Origin: Rhodobacteraceae bacterium SB2
GTDB lineage: Bacteria; Pseudomonadota; Alphaproteobacteria; Rhodobacterales; Rhodobacteraceae
Direction of reading: 5' to 3'
DNA: 64,000 nt
Assembly: GCA_001642945.1 (NCBI GenBank)
Contig: LGRT01000018.1
Location: forward strand, 62,001-126,000
Shown: piece by piece, positions 1-8,803 of the stretch
How the letters are laid out: each line of letters opens with the position of its first letter
Position numbering within the stretch: position 1 is the stretch's first letter
The notes under the pieces: model-generated
Told to the model about the DNA's origin: nothing
Database searches by the model: none
Seen by the model: only the letters and a program-made list of their open reading frames with translations
Position numbers and translations under genes: made by a program

Positions 1-769
1 AATTGGCATGCGCCTCAATCAGCGCATCGCTCATGTCATTTGGGTGGCTGGTGGTAAAGCGGATCCGCTCCAATCCATCGATCTCATCCAAGGCCCAAAT
101 CAACTGCGCCAAACTCCAGCTGGCCCCTTCAACACCTTCGCCGTGATAGGCATTAACATTTTGGCCCAATAAGGTGATTTCGCGCACCCCGCGCTCAACC
201 AATTCTTGAGCCTCGCGCAAGATCCGCGCCGCTGGCCGAGAGACTTCGGCCCCGCGGGTATAGGGCACCACGCAAAAGGCACAGAACTTATCACAGCCCT
301 CTTGCACGGTTAAAAACGCAGCGGGTGCGCGGCGGGTTTTAGGCCGCTCTTTTAGAACTTCGAACTTATCCTCTGTCGGAAACTCGATATCAATCGCTTT
401 GCTGCCCTGCCCCGCTTGGGCCTCCAATGCAGCCAAATTATGGTAGCTTTGCGGCCCAACCACCAAATCCACCATCGGCTGGCGCCGCATAATTTCTTCG
501 CCTTCCGCCTGCGCCACGCATCCCGCCACGCCTATTTTCAAATCAGGCTTTTCATCTTTCAACGGTTTGAAACGACCAAGCTCCGAATAGATTTTTTCAG
601 CGGCTTTCTCGCGAATATGGCAAGTATTCAGCAAGATCATATCCGCATCATCCGGCGTTTCGGTCTCAACATAGCCAGAGCGGCCCAAGGCCTCTACCAT
701 ACGCTCGCTATCGTAGACATTCATCTGACAGCCATAGGTTTTTACGAACAGTTTTTTTGGCGCGCTCAT
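1..769 (-). CDS. miaB: tRNA-2-methylthio-N6-dimethylallyladenosine synthase MiaB (3' end outside window)
   Basis: Radical-SAM methylthiotransferase that adds a methylthio group to isopentenyl-adenosine-37 of tRNAs reading UNN codons. About 256 residues are visible. The start is an ATG at 769, giving an N-terminus with the family motif KTYGCQMN. Two further N-terminal cysteines, in NTCHIREKA and [10 protein letters not shown], complete the set binding the second 4Fe-4S cluster. The radical-SAM CX3CX2C motif appears as GCDKFCAFC, followed by VVPYTRGAE, the usual MiaB continuation. The C-terminal part of the radical-SAM barrel and the TRAM domain lie beyond the left edge. The gene reads towards the edge and is transcribed in the same direction as fabI, but 165 bp separate them, so co-transcription is uncertain. 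Confidence 0.95.
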   Translation of the reverse strand, partial: MSAPKKLFVKTYGCQMNVYDSERMVEALGRSGYVETETPDDADMILLNTCHIREKAAEKIYSELGRFKPLKDEKPDLKIGVAGCVAQAEGEEIMRRQPMVDLVVGPQSYHNLAALEAQAGQGSKAIDIEFPTEDKFEVLKERPKTRRAPAAFLTVQEGCDKFCAFCVVPYTRGAEVSRPAARILREAQELVERGVREITLLGQNVNAYHGEGVEGASWSLAQLIWALDEIDGLERIRFTTSHPNDMSDALIEAHAN

Positions 770-934
770 TGCTTAGCCCTCTAGCCTTGGAATAGAGGCA
801 GCAGATACACTGATTTTAGGCGCTTTTGCAATGCGCTGTTTCCGCGCTTTCCATGAAGCGCAGGGAAAAATAACGCAGCCCTAAAAAATTAAGACGGTTT
901 TGCCGTGATATCCTTGCTCCGGGCGCTGCGGCGG

Positions 935-1726
935 CTATAGATTTTCCGGTTGTGGCATTCCAAGTACGTGAAATCCGCCATCCACGCGTATGATTTCGCC
1001 CGTTGTGCAGGCGCCCGCCTCCGAAGCCAGATACACCGCCGTACCGCCCACCGCCTCTAAAGTTGCGTTAGAGCCAAGCGGGGCATTACCATCGGTGAAT
1101 TTATAGGTTTTGCGCGCCCCACCAATCGCGGCACCAGCCAAGGTTTTCATCGGGCCGGGTGATATCGCGTTCACCCGAATACCATCCGGGCCCAGATCAT
1201 TCGCGAGATATCGCGTGCTGGCTTCCAGCGCGGCTTTGGCCACGCCCATCACGTTATAAAATGGCGTGACGCGATTAGAACCTTGATAGGTCAAGGTCAG
1301 CAAAGAACCGCCTTTGTCCTGCATCAGCGGATGCGCCCGCCGGGCCACTTCGATAAAGGAATATGCCGAAATATCCAACGAATTCTTAAAATTTTCGCGC
1401 GAAGTGTTGATAAACCGGCCCGTTAATTCGTTTTTGTCGGAAAAGGCAATGGCATGCACCAAGAAATCAAGCTGGCCCCAACGCGCTTCAATTGCGGCAA
1501 AGGCGCGATCCAGCGAGTGATCATCGGTCACATCAACATCCACCATGAAATCGCTACCAACGCTTGCGGCAAGTGGCGCGAGGCGCTTGCCAAAGCCCTC
1601 TCCTTGATAGGTAAAGCCTAGCTCTGCGCCCGCATCTGCCATCGCTTTGGCAATGCCCCAAGCGATCGAGCGCTCATTGGCAACGCCCATGATCAGGCCT
1701 CGTTTTCCCTTTAGCAAATCTGACAT
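935..1726 (-). CDS. fabI: enoyl-[acyl-carrier-protein] reductase (NADH)
   Basis: Catalyses the last reduction of each fatty-acid elongation cycle. The 263-residue protein is the usual FabI length. The nucleotide-binding start is GVANERSIAWG (residues 14-24), the variant SDR motif of FabI. The catalytic residues correspond to Tyr147, Tyr157 and Lys164 in a Y-x6-K arrangement. The C-terminus IRVDGGFHVLGM is typical. It lies 4 bp downstream of fabB and is the last gene of a fabA-fabB-fabI operon, so the operon carries the genes for unsaturated fatty-acid synthesis plus the reductase. Triclosan and diazaborines are known inhibitors of this family; nothing here indicates resistance. Confidence 0.96.
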   Translation of the reverse strand: MSDLLKGKRGLIMGVANERSIAWGIAKAMADAGAELGFTYQGEGFGKRLAPLAASVGSDFMVDVDVTDDHSLDRAFAAIEARWGQLDFLVHAIAFSDKNELTGRFINTSRENFKNSLDISAYSFIEVARRAHPLMQDKGGSLLTLTYQGSNRVTPFYNVMGVAKAALEASTRYLANDLGPDGIRVNAISPGPMKTLAGAAIGGARKTYKFTDGNAPLGSNATLEAVGGTAVYLASEAGACTTGEIIRVDGGFHVLGMPQPENL

Positions 1727-1730
1727 TTCA

Positions 1731-2960
1731 TCACCCGTGATATTTGCTCATGATCATTGATCCATTGGTGCCACCAAACCCAAAAGAATTGGTCATCACC
1801 GAATCCAGCTCCGCATTTTCGACCAGATCAGTTACGATTTCGCCCGCATGGATCGCGGGATCTAAGCGATCCACATTGATCGATGGGATTAAGAAATCAT
1901 GTTCTAAGGCCAATAAACAATAAATCGCCTCTTGCGCGCCCGTGGCGCCTTGGCTGTGGCCTGTCATCGATTTGGTAGATGAAATAGGGGGCGTGCTGCC
2001 TTCGCCGAAAACCCGGCGCACCGCTTCAACTTCCCCCACATCACCAACCGGGGTTGAGGTGCCATGGGCGTTGATATAGCCGATGGCGCGGCCTTGAGGC
2101 AAAGTGTCAAGCGCCATCCGCATGGCCCGCTCACCGCCCTCGCCCGAGGGGGCAACCATGTCATGACCATCTGATGTTGCGCCATATCCAGTAATTTCGG
2201 CATAGATCTTTGCACCGCGGGCTTTGGCATGACCGAGCTCTTCTAAAACCAGCATTCCGCCGCCGCCGCCGATCACGAAGCCATCGCGATCCGCATCAAA
2301 GGCCCGCGACGCTTTTTCAGGCGTGTCATTATATTTGCTCGACATCGCGCCCATCGCGTCAAACAAGCAAGAGAGGGTCCAATCCAGCTCTTCCCCGCCG
2401 CCTGCAAACATCACATCTTGCTTGCCAAGCATGATTTGCTCGGAAGCATTACCAATACAATGCAGCGAAGTTGAACACGCAGATGTAATCGAATAATTCA
2501 CCCCTTTGATCTTAAACGCCGTCGACAGATTAGCAGAAATCGTGGATGACATGCATTTGGGCACGGCAAATGGACCGATCCGTTTTGGGGCTCCAGAGTT
2601 CAACACCACCTGATGCGCCGTGAGCATTGCGCTGGTCGAGGGGCCGCCGGACCCGGCCACCAATCCGATGCGCGGATGCGAGATTTCCTCAAGGGTCAAC
2701 CCCGCATCTTCAATGGCTTGCTGCATCGCAATATAGGCATAGGCAGCGCCGCGCCCCATAAAACGTAGGGTTCGCTTATCAACATGATCCGCAACATCCA
2801 ACTTGACATCGCCAGCAATTTGGCTGCGAAACCCATGCTCTTGCATCGCTGCATTTGCCGTGATCCCGGATGTTCCAGCTTTCAGGCTGGCCAGCACCTC
2901 TTGGGTGTTATTGCCGATAGACGACACAACGCCCATGCCGGTCACCACAACTCTGCGCAT
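1731..2960 (-). CDS. fabB: beta-ketoacyl-ACP synthase I
   Basis: Condensing enzyme that elongates acyl-ACP with malonyl-ACP and is needed for elongating the cis-3-decenoyl intermediate made by FabA. The 409 residues match the KAS I/II family. The catalytic triad is visible as Cys162 in TSACSTSLH, His299 in [12 protein letters not shown] and His335 in [12 protein letters not shown], with Lys330 ahead of it. The C-terminal [11 protein letters not shown] motif is intact. The gene is sandwiched between fabA (30 bp upstream) and fabI (4 bp downstream), an arrangement that supports FabB rather than FabF. The start codon is ATG at 2960, preceded on the coding strand by GGAGAAT. Confidence 0.95.
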   Translation of the reverse strand: MRRVVVTGMGVVSSIGNNTQEVLASLKAGTSGITANAAMQEHGFRSQIAGDVKLDVADHVDKRTLRFMGRGAAYAYIAMQQAIEDAGLTLEEISHPRIGLVAGSGGPSTSAMLTAHQVVLNSGAPKRIGPFAVPKCMSSTISANLSTAFKIKGVNYSITSACSTSLHCIGNASEQIMLGKQDVMFAGGGEELDWTLSCLFDAMGAMSSKYNDTPEKASRAFDADRDGFVIGGGGGMLVLEELGHAKARGAKIYAEITGYGATSDGHDMVAPSGEGGERAMRMALDTLPQGRAIGYINAHGTSTPVGDVGEVEAVRRVFGEGSTPPISSTKSMTGHSQGATGAQEAIYCLLALEHDFLIPSINVDRLDPAIHAGEIVTDLVENAELDSVMTNSFGFGGTNGSMIMSKYHG

Positions 2961-2990
2961 CGATATTCTCCTTAAGTTTTCAAAATGACA

Positions 2991-3500
2991 TCAAGTTTCG
3001 GACAAGGCGACTTTCATGTCTTTGACCTGATAGATGACTTCCCCGTCGGCTTCAACGCGTCCGTCAGCCACACCCATCGTCAAGCGCCGCGTCTGAATGG
3101 CTTTTGAAAATGAAACAAAATATTTCAGCATTTTACGCTCTGGCCGCACCATCCCGGTTAGTTTCACTTCGCCCACGCCCAAGGCATATCCGCGCCCCTG
3201 CCATCCGCGCCAGCCCAGATTGAACCCGGTGAGTTGCCACAACCCATCCAGACCTAGGCAGCCAGGCATAATCGGGTTTTTCGGAAAATGGCAGTCAAAA
3301 AACCATAAGTCCGGCTTAATATCAAACTCTGCCACTACATGGCCTTTACCATACTCTCCGCCATCTTCAGAGATGTCGGTGATCCGATCCATCATCAACA
3401 TCGGAGGCTCAGGCAATTGCGCGTTGCCTTCGCCAAACAACTCGCCCCGCGCACATTTCAGCAGATCATCACGATCAAACTGGGTTGGGAAATTCGCCAT
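2991..3500 (-). CDS. fabA: 3-hydroxydecanoyl-ACP dehydratase/isomerase
   Basis: Dehydrates 3-hydroxydecanoyl-ACP and isomerises trans-2- to cis-3-decenoyl-ACP, the branch point of anaerobic unsaturated fatty-acid synthesis. The start is set at ATG 3500, giving 169 residues that begin [14 protein letters not shown] and align end to end with characterised FabA proteins. The open frame extends further to 3563, but that extension has no counterpart in the family and would run towards the irr promoter. The catalytic pair is His71 (in [12 protein letters not shown]) and Asp85 (in GLDGLWQL). It is the first gene of fabA-fabB-fabI and is divergent from irr across about 157 bp. Confidence 0.95.
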   Translation of the reverse strand: MANFPTQFDRDDLLKCARGELFGEGNAQLPEPPMLMMDRITDISEDGGEYGKGHVVAEFDIKPDLWFFDCHFPKNPIMPGCLGLDGLWQLTGFNLGWRGWQGRGYALGVGEVKLTGMVRPERKMLKYFVSFSKAIQTRRLTMGVADGRVEADGEVIYQVKDMKVALSET

Positions 3501-3603
3501 ACTGACCCTCAATATTTTTGTTATTTTGAGACCTATGTAGCATTGCGACAAACCGGCTTGCAAGTCTTGGCGCCAAACATCACGCTGCGCAGAATTAAAA
3601 ACA

Positions 3604-3633
3604 TTGAACTTCGTGCCAGAAGCACCATATACT
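3604..3633 (+). promoter_or_regulatory. candidate irr promoter
   Basis: A TTGAAC hexamer at 3604-3609 and a TATACT hexamer at 3628-3633 are separated by 18 bp, close to a housekeeping sigma-70 promoter, and lie about 25 bp upstream of the irr ATG. The match is to consensus only. No iron-control-element sequence was recognised nearby. Confidence 0.45.
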
Positions 3634-3657
3634 GGGCGCTAATGATCGGGTGAAACG

Positions 3658-4089
3658 ATGACAACAGCCTCTTACAACAGGGCCAGCGGATGGCTCGCCT
3701 CAGCAGGACTGCGACCAACTCGGCAGCGTATGGCGCTGGCGGACGTGCTTGTGGGGGATGGTGGCCACCGCCATGTGACTGCCGAAAGCTTGTTTGAGCA
3801 GGTAAAAGATGCCGGCGACAAAGTGTCCCTTGCAACGGTTTACAATACGCTGGGCGCGTTTTGCGATGCGGGCTTGATGCAAGAAATCACGGTAGATGGA
3901 TCAAAAAGCTACTTTGACACGAACACCCATGAACATCCACATTTCTTTTGGGAAGACACGGCAACCTTATCCGATGCCCCCGCAGAGCAGCTGCAAATTT
4001 CGCAATTGCCAAACGCACCAGATGGCGCTGAAATCGTTTCGGTCGATGTGGTGATACGTTTGCGCAAAAAAACCATACTCAAACCGTAA
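3658..4089 (+). CDS. irr: Irr-type iron response regulator, Fur family
   Basis: Fur-superfamily regulator, here of the Irr type that controls haem synthesis and iron use under iron limitation in Rhizobiales and Rhodobacterales. It has 143 residues. The N-terminal winged helix carries GLRPTRQRMALADVL and the recognition-helix segment VSLATVYNTLGAFCDAGL. Fur proteins usually have an HHDH-type metal motif; here there is a histidine-rich HEHPHFF (His91, His93, His95), as expected for Irr haem/metal binding. The divergent neighbour fabA is a recurrent partner of irr in alphaproteobacteria, which supports the call. A Zur or PerR assignment is less likely because the C-terminal CxxC zinc pairs are absent. 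Confidence 0.85.
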   Translation: MTTASYNRASGWLASAGLRPTRQRMALADVLVGDGGHRHVTAESLFEQVKDAGDKVSLATVYNTLGAFCDAGLMQEITVDGSKSYFDTNTHEHPHFFWEDTATLSDAPAEQLQISQLPNAPDGAEIVSVDVVIRLRKKTILKP

Positions 4090-4099
4090 AAGAGCTGTG

Positions 4100-5086
4100 A
4101 TGCGTGCAATGGCCTATAGCAGGTTCGGGCCTGCGCCCAACGTTCTTGCGCTGAACACCCTAGTGTCCACCCCGCCAGCAGATGGAGAAGTGCGGGTCAA
4201 ACTGGCTTATTCGGGCGTCAACCCTTCAGATGTGAAAGCCCGTGCCGGCGCCAGACCAGGAGTGGTGAAACCCGCCTTCGATCTGATTACGCCGCATTCT
4301 GACGGCGCGGGCATTATCACAGATCTCGGCGCAGGCGTCAGCAAAGAGCGGTTGGGAGAGCGGGTTTGGATTTGGAACGGGCAATGGGCGCGGGCCCATG
4401 GCACTGCGGCTGAGTATATCACGCTTCCGGCAACACAGGCGGTGGCGCTGCCCGAAGGGATCAGTTTGCAAACCGGCGCAGTCTTAGGAATTCCTGGCCT
4501 TACCGCAGCGCATTGCGTGCTTGGCGGCGGCGCTGTGGCCGGAAAAACCCTGTTGATTTCCGGTGCAGGCGGCACGGTTGGACATCTTGCCGTTCAACTG
4601 GCGAAAGCCGGCGGTGCCCGCGTTATCGCAACGGCTTCACCGCCCCATTTTGAGCGCGTTTTGGCCGCCGGCGCGGATCATGTGTTTGATTATAAGGCCC
4701 CCGATCTTGATCTAGAAATCAAAGCGTTATGCAGCGCAGGCATTGATCGCGCCATAGAGCTTGAATTCGGGCTGAATGCACCGCTTTTGGCCGATGTTAT
4801 GCGGCCCGAAGGCGTCATCTCAGTTTATGGATCTGCGCTGGATATGAACCCCAGCTTGCCCTTTGGTCAATTTTTATTCAAAGCCCTTAAAATTGATATC
4901 GCTCTCATATACATTCTAAATGAAACCGATCGTCAAAACGCGATAGACAGCTTGCATAAAGCCTTAATCGCAGGGGATTTACTGCCTCAAATTGATCAGA
5001 TCTATCCTTTGGAAGACTGTGCATCGGCGCATCAGCACGTTGAACGCGGTGGCCGGCGCGGCGCGGTACTGTTGGAAATTAAATAA
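4100..5086 (+). CDS. zinc-independent NADPH:quinone oxidoreductase family protein
   Basis: Medium-chain dehydrogenase/reductase of the quinone-oxidoreductase branch. Family hallmarks are YSGVNPSDVKAR near residue 40, AVLGIPGLTAAHCVL before the nucleotide fold and the Rossmann motif SGAGGTVGHLAVQLAK. There is no structural zinc cysteine cluster, so it is not a zinc alcohol dehydrogenase. The start is placed at ATG 4100; a GTG at 4097 in the same frame would add one residue. It follows irr by only 10 bp and may be co-transcribed with it, although no functional link to iron is evident. The physiological substrate, a quinone or an enone, cannot be told from sequence. Confidence 0.82.
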   Translation: MRAMAYSRFGPAPNVLALNTLVSTPPADGEVRVKLAYSGVNPSDVKARAGARPGVVKPAFDLITPHSDGAGIITDLGAGVSKERLGERVWIWNGQWARAHGTAAEYITLPATQAVALPEGISLQTGAVLGIPGLTAAHCVLGGGAVAGKTLLISGAGGTVGHLAVQLAKAGGARVIATASPPHFERVLAAGADHVFDYKAPDLDLEIKALCSAGIDRAIELEFGLNAPLLADVMRPEGVISVYGSALDMNPSLPFGQFLFKALKIDIALIYILNETDRQNAIDSLHKALIAGDLLPQIDQIYPLEDCASAHQHVERGGRRGAVLLEIK

Positions 5087-5097
5087 CAAAAAAGCTG

Positions 5098-5107
5098 CCC
5101 CCCCCCC
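5098..5107. repeat. homopolymeric tract of ten C
   Basis: Ten consecutive cytosines lie in the intergenic region between the quinone oxidoreductase and the haloacid dehalogenase gene. The tract is outside any coding region called here. Such tracts are prone to slippage and to sequencing error. Confidence 0.8.
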
Positions 5108-5247
5108 TTTCGTCGGCACTGCTCTTATGAGCAATGAAGCGCTGCGCCGAGTATCCAGCCGGCTATAAAGATCAAACTGAAATAGGTTTTGGGGCTTTTC
5201 AGACAGCGCCGCGCATGCCAGTTTGTTGCGAGTATAAGGATCCCAAC

Positions 5248-5934
5248 ATGCCCATCACAACCTGTGTTTTCGATGCCTATGGCACTTTATTTGACGTCGC
5301 CGCCGCCGCCCGGCTTGCCGCGCAAGAAGGCCATGACATCGCCTTAGCAGATCAATGGCAAAAGCTTGCGGAAATCTGGCGCGACAAACAGCTGCAATAC
5401 ACTTGGCTAAGAGCAATCACGCAGGAACATTGTGATTTTTGGCAGGTCACGCAAGATGGGCTTGATTTTGCCCTCGAAGCCCTATCGCTTGATAAAAATG
5501 ATGCGCGACGCGAACGACTTTTACAGCTTTATTGGGAATTACAAGCCTATGACGAAGTGCCCGATATGCTGTTTCGCCTAAAGGAAATGGGGATGAAAAC
5601 GGCCATTTTATCAAATGGATCCCCTGCTATGCTCGACGCAGCTGTGGCTTCCGCAGGATTGGGCGGATATCTCGACGCTATTTTATCGGTTGAACGCGTT
5701 GGCGTTTTCAAACCAAACAGCCGCGTCTACGATCTGGTTGGGCAACATTTCAACTGCGTTTCACAAGAGGTTTTATTCGTCTCGGCAAATGGCTGGGATG
5801 CCGCAGGTGCCACCGGATACGGATTTGAAACAGCCTGGGTCAATCGAAACAATATTCCGCTGGATCGGCTTCCCCACAGGCCAAAGCATAGGCTGAATAC
5901 ATTGCATTCTTTGCCAAAACTGGCGCAAAGCTGA
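5248..5934 (+). CDS. haloacid dehalogenase, type II (L-2-haloacid dehalogenase family)
   Basis: HAD-superfamily hydrolase expected to convert L-2-haloalkanoates to D-2-hydroxy acids. The start is ATG 5248, preceded by AAGGA at 5236-5240; the frame stays open upstream, but the extra residues are not family-like. The 228 residues carry the set known from L-2-haloacid dehalogenases: nucleophile Asp9 and Thr13 in FDAYGTLFD, Arg45, Ser in ILSNGSPAM, Lys and Tyr in FKPNSRVY, and the Ser-Asn-Asp cluster in SANGWDAAGA. Conservation of the last cluster and the Arg argues for true dehalogenase chemistry rather than a generic phosphatase. Its stop overlaps the start of the next hydrolase, so the two are translationally coupled. 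Confidence 0.86.
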   Translation: MPITTCVFDAYGTLFDVAAAARLAAQEGHDIALADQWQKLAEIWRDKQLQYTWLRAITQEHCDFWQVTQDGLDFALEALSLDKNDARRERLLQLYWELQAYDEVPDMLFRLKEMGMKTAILSNGSPAMLDAAVASAGLGGYLDAILSVERVGVFKPNSRVYDLVGQHFNCVSQEVLFVSANGWDAAGATGYGFETAWVNRNNIPLDRLPHRPKHRLNTLHSLPKLAQS

Positions 5935-6770
5935 TGCCACGTTTTATCAGCTCAGATGGTCTGTCGCTTTTTTACACCGATACAGGCCATGGTCGGCCTT
6001 TACTTTGCCTGTCCGGGCTAACGCGCAATTTAGATGATTTTGAATTTGTCAGCCCGCATCTGTCGATGTTTCGGCTGATTAAGCTCGATTATCGAGGTCG
6101 AGGCCGTTCAGATTGGGCGGCAGATTACAAAACTTACATGGTGCCGCGCGAAGCTGCGGATGCGCTTGAACTTCTCGACCATTTGAAGATTGATAAAACC
6201 GCAATTCTGGGAACATCACGGGGTGGTATTATTGCGATGTATCTTGCCCATATCGCCAAAGACCGCCTCAGGGCCGTGGCGCTCAACGATATTGGTCCAG
6301 AATTGCAGCCAAATGGCTTGAACGATATTCTTGCCTATTTGGGCCGCCCGCCCGCCGCAAAAACGCTGGAAGACGCAGCCCGGATGCGTGCAGCCCACAG
6401 CCCGGGGTTTGAGCATGTGCCTATAGAACGCTGGCGCGCCGAAGCGGCCAATCTTTACGCAGAAACCCCGCTTGGATTGGACCTTCGCTATGATTCAAAG
6501 CTGCGCGATGCAGTGATTGAGCAACAAGCCGCAATGCCCAACCCCGACCTTTGGCCCCTTTTTAAGGCTTTAGACGGTCTGCCTTTGGCTTTAATTCATG
6601 GTGTGAATTCAGACCTTCTAAGCGCAGCAGCGGTAGAAAAAATGCAGGCATATCGGCCCGATATGATTTTGGCTAAAGTCCCGAACCGAGGGCATATTCC
6701 CTTTCTAGATGAACCCCAAGCGCTGGACGCGTTGCACAAATGGAGCAAGTTGATAGAAAATGGACCTTGA
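5934..6770 (+). CDS. alpha/beta hydrolase
   Basis: A 278-residue alpha/beta-fold hydrolase. The nucleophile elbow is GTSRGG with Ser95; the oxyanion region is CLSGLTRN; LDYRGRGRSDW follows the usual strand-4 pattern; and the catalytic histidine lies in NRGHIPFLDEP near the C-terminus. The start ATG overlaps the stop of the dehalogenase gene (TGATG), and the 3' end overlaps the dehydratase start by 11 bp, so the three genes form one tight operon. The substrate is unknown. Related proteins include esterases, lactonases and C-C hydrolases. Confidence 0.82.
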   Translation: MPRFISSDGLSLFYTDTGHGRPLLCLSGLTRNLDDFEFVSPHLSMFRLIKLDYRGRGRSDWAADYKTYMVPREAADALELLDHLKIDKTAILGTSRGGIIAMYLAHIAKDRLRAVALNDIGPELQPNGLNDILAYLGRPPAAKTLEDAARMRAAHSPGFEHVPIERWRAEAANLYAETPLGLDLRYDSKLRDAVIEQQAAMPNPDLWPLFKALDGLPLALIHGVNSDLLSAAAVEKMQAYRPDMILAKVPNRGHIPFLDEPQALDALHKWSKLIENGP

Positions 6771-7737
6771 TCTTATCAAAGCTGCCGCGGGGCGCCTGCG
6801 TGGCCATGCGCGCGAAACGCCGTTGCTCAACTCACCCTTTTTAGATGAGATCGCCGGCCGCCCCATCTGGGTAAAAGCTGAATGTTTACAGCATACTGGC
6901 AGCTTCAAATATCGGGGCGCATTTGCGGCCATTTCGGCTTTAAGCGAGACCCAACGGCGCAAGGGCGTATTGGCGTTTTCTTCGGGTAACCACGCCCAAG
7001 GCGTGGCCCTCGCCGCGAAACAGCACGATACTTCCGCCTTGATCATAATGCCCGAGGATGCGCCACGAATTAAGATCAACAATACAAAAGCCTTGGGCGC
7101 TGAAGTGCAGCTTTACGATCGACATAAGGAAAGCCGCGAAGCGATTGGCGCCACTTTGTCCGATCAACGCGGGTTGACCTTGATCAAACCTTATGATGAG
7201 CCGCAGGTCATCGCGGGCCAAGGCACGACCGGGCTGGAAATTGCCGATCAATGCGCCGCTTTAAACATAGAGCGCGCCGATGTTCTTGTGTGTTGTGGCG
7301 GTGGCGGGCTGACCAGCGGTATCGCACTTGCACTGGCATATGCCGCGCCGCAGATGCAGGTCTTTCCCGTAGAGCCCGAAGGTTTTGATGATACCGCGCG
7401 CTCGTTGGCAACTGGCACGCATCAGCATAATGCGCCGGAGGCGCGCGGCATTTGTGATGCTATTGTAACCCCGACGCCGGGCGATCTTACATTTCCAATT
7501 TTGCAGCAATATTGCAGCCGAGGGCTTGTTGTCTCTGAAAGACAGGCGCTGGAAGCGATGGCGTTGGCCTATGCGCGTTTGAAAATTATTCTCGAGCCAG
7601 GCGGAGCAGTTGCTTTGGCAGCAGCATTATTCAACGCCCCGGAACGCGCGCAGCACCCCGTGATTGCCGTGGCCTCAGGGGGCAATGTTGATACGGAAAT
7701 GTTCCAAAACGCGTTGCGCCACGCGCCCAGCAGCTAA
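6760..7737 (+). CDS. threonine/serine dehydratase family PLP enzyme
   Basis: Fold-type II PLP enzyme of 325 residues, related to biosynthetic/catabolic threonine dehydratase, serine racemase and threo-3-hydroxyaspartate dehydratase. The Schiff-base lysine is Lys50 in HTGSFKYRGA; SSGNHAQGVALA binds the substrate carboxylate; and CCGGGGLTSGIAL is the phosphate-binding glycine loop. There is no C-terminal ACT-like regulatory domain, so it is not the isoleucine-inhibited IlvA type. It overlaps the preceding hydrolase by 11 bp, implying a shared transcript. Whether it acts on threonine, serine or a hydroxyaspartate cannot be decided from sequence. Confidence 0.83.
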   Translation: MDLDLIKAAAGRLRGHARETPLLNSPFLDEIAGRPIWVKAECLQHTGSFKYRGAFAAISALSETQRRKGVLAFSSGNHAQGVALAAKQHDTSALIIMPEDAPRIKINNTKALGAEVQLYDRHKESREAIGATLSDQRGLTLIKPYDEPQVIAGQGTTGLEIADQCAALNIERADVLVCCGGGGLTSGIALALAYAAPQMQVFPVEPEGFDDTARSLATGTHQHNAPEARGICDAIVTPTPGDLTFPILQQYCSRGLVVSERQALEAMALAYARLKIILEPGGAVALAAALFNAPERAQHPVIAVASGGNVDTEMFQNALRHAPSS

Positions 7738-7853
7738 GCAAGGTAAAAACCAACTGCAGTGCCCTGCGGATATTGAATGATCCAATCAGGAATGTTAGCC
7801 CATAACTCAAGCGCTTAAAAAAGAAAAAGCCGGCGCGAGGGGAGTGATGTTGG

Positions 7854-8651
7854 ATGCGTTATGCTGATCTCGAACACATAAAGCTGCATTACCGCGAAGA
7901 TGGTGATCCAAAAGGGCCGGCTTTGGTCTTTTCAAATTCGCTTGGCACAGATTTACGGCTTTGGGATCCTATTCTGCCTTATCTTCCGAAAGATTTCAGG
8001 ATTATCCGATATGACAAGCGCGGCCACGGACTGTCCGAATGCCCCTCTGGCCCCTATAGCATGGGCGCGTTAATCCGCGATGCAGAAGCGCTGTTAGACC
8101 ATTTAAACGTTTCAAATTGCGTTTTTATAGGCCTGTCTATCGGCGGCATGATCGCACAAGGATTGGCCGCCAAGCGTTTGGATCTGGTGCATGCTTTGGT
8201 GTTATCAAATACGGGTGCAAAAATCGGAACATCGCAACTGTGGCAGGGCCGTATAAAAGCGGTTGAGCAAGGCGGGATTGAAGCGCTTGAGAGCGCCATT
8301 ATGGAGCGGTGGTTCAGCGCCGAATTTCGCGCGACACCACAATTGGATTTATGGCGTAATATGCTGATCCGCCAGCCACGTGAGGGCTATATAGGATGCA
8401 GCGCGGCGATTGCGGGCAGCGATTTTCTGGCCCCTACTTCTGGCTTGCGATTGCCCTGTCTTGGCATAGCGGGCAGCGAGGATGGCTCAACGCCGCCTGA
8501 TTTAGTGCGCGAAACAATAAGCTTAATCCCCGGCGCGCAATTTCAGCTGATCAAAAAAGCGGGCCATCTTCCCTGCGTTGAGCAGCCTGAAGTTTATGCC
8601 AAAATACTGCTCAAGTTTTTGCAAGATGTTGGCTATGCAACCGATAATTAA
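7854..8651 (+). CDS. pcaD: 3-oxoadipate enol-lactonase-like alpha/beta hydrolase
   Basis: A 265-residue alpha/beta hydrolase resembling PcaD, which opens 3-oxoadipate enol-lactone in the protocatechuate branch of the beta-ketoadipate pathway. It shows ALVFSNSLGTDLRLWD at the oxyanion strand, IRYDKRGHGLSECP, the nucleophile elbow FIGLSIGGMIAQ with Ser95 and the catalytic His in KKAGHLPCVEQP. AGGGGAG at 7837-7843 provides a ribosome-binding site for ATG 7854. No other pca gene is next to it, which weakens the pathway assignment; it could be a lactonase for another catabolite. Confidence 0.72.
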   Translation: MRYADLEHIKLHYREDGDPKGPALVFSNSLGTDLRLWDPILPYLPKDFRIIRYDKRGHGLSECPSGPYSMGALIRDAEALLDHLNVSNCVFIGLSIGGMIAQGLAAKRLDLVHALVLSNTGAKIGTSQLWQGRIKAVEQGGIEALESAIMERWFSAEFRATPQLDLWRNMLIRQPREGYIGCSAAIAGSDFLAPTSGLRLPCLGIAGSEDGSTPPDLVRETISLIPGAQFQLIKKAGHLPCVEQPEVYAKILLKFLQDVGYATDN

Positions 8652-8803
8652 CCCAACGATACAAGCTTGGCTTGCCTTTCAACGCGGCGCAGAAGGCCCA
8701 TTGGTGCAACACGCGTTAAACCGCGTGAATAAAAAAAGCGATGCCCTTTCATCGCAGCGCATAAAAAAACCGCACGGCACGGGTTCACCAAAAGTGTCAA
8801 AGC

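Noticed and set aside
416-784. Open frame of 122 codons opposite miaB
   Set aside because: It is fully antisense to a clear radical-SAM gene and its sequence resembles no protein family.
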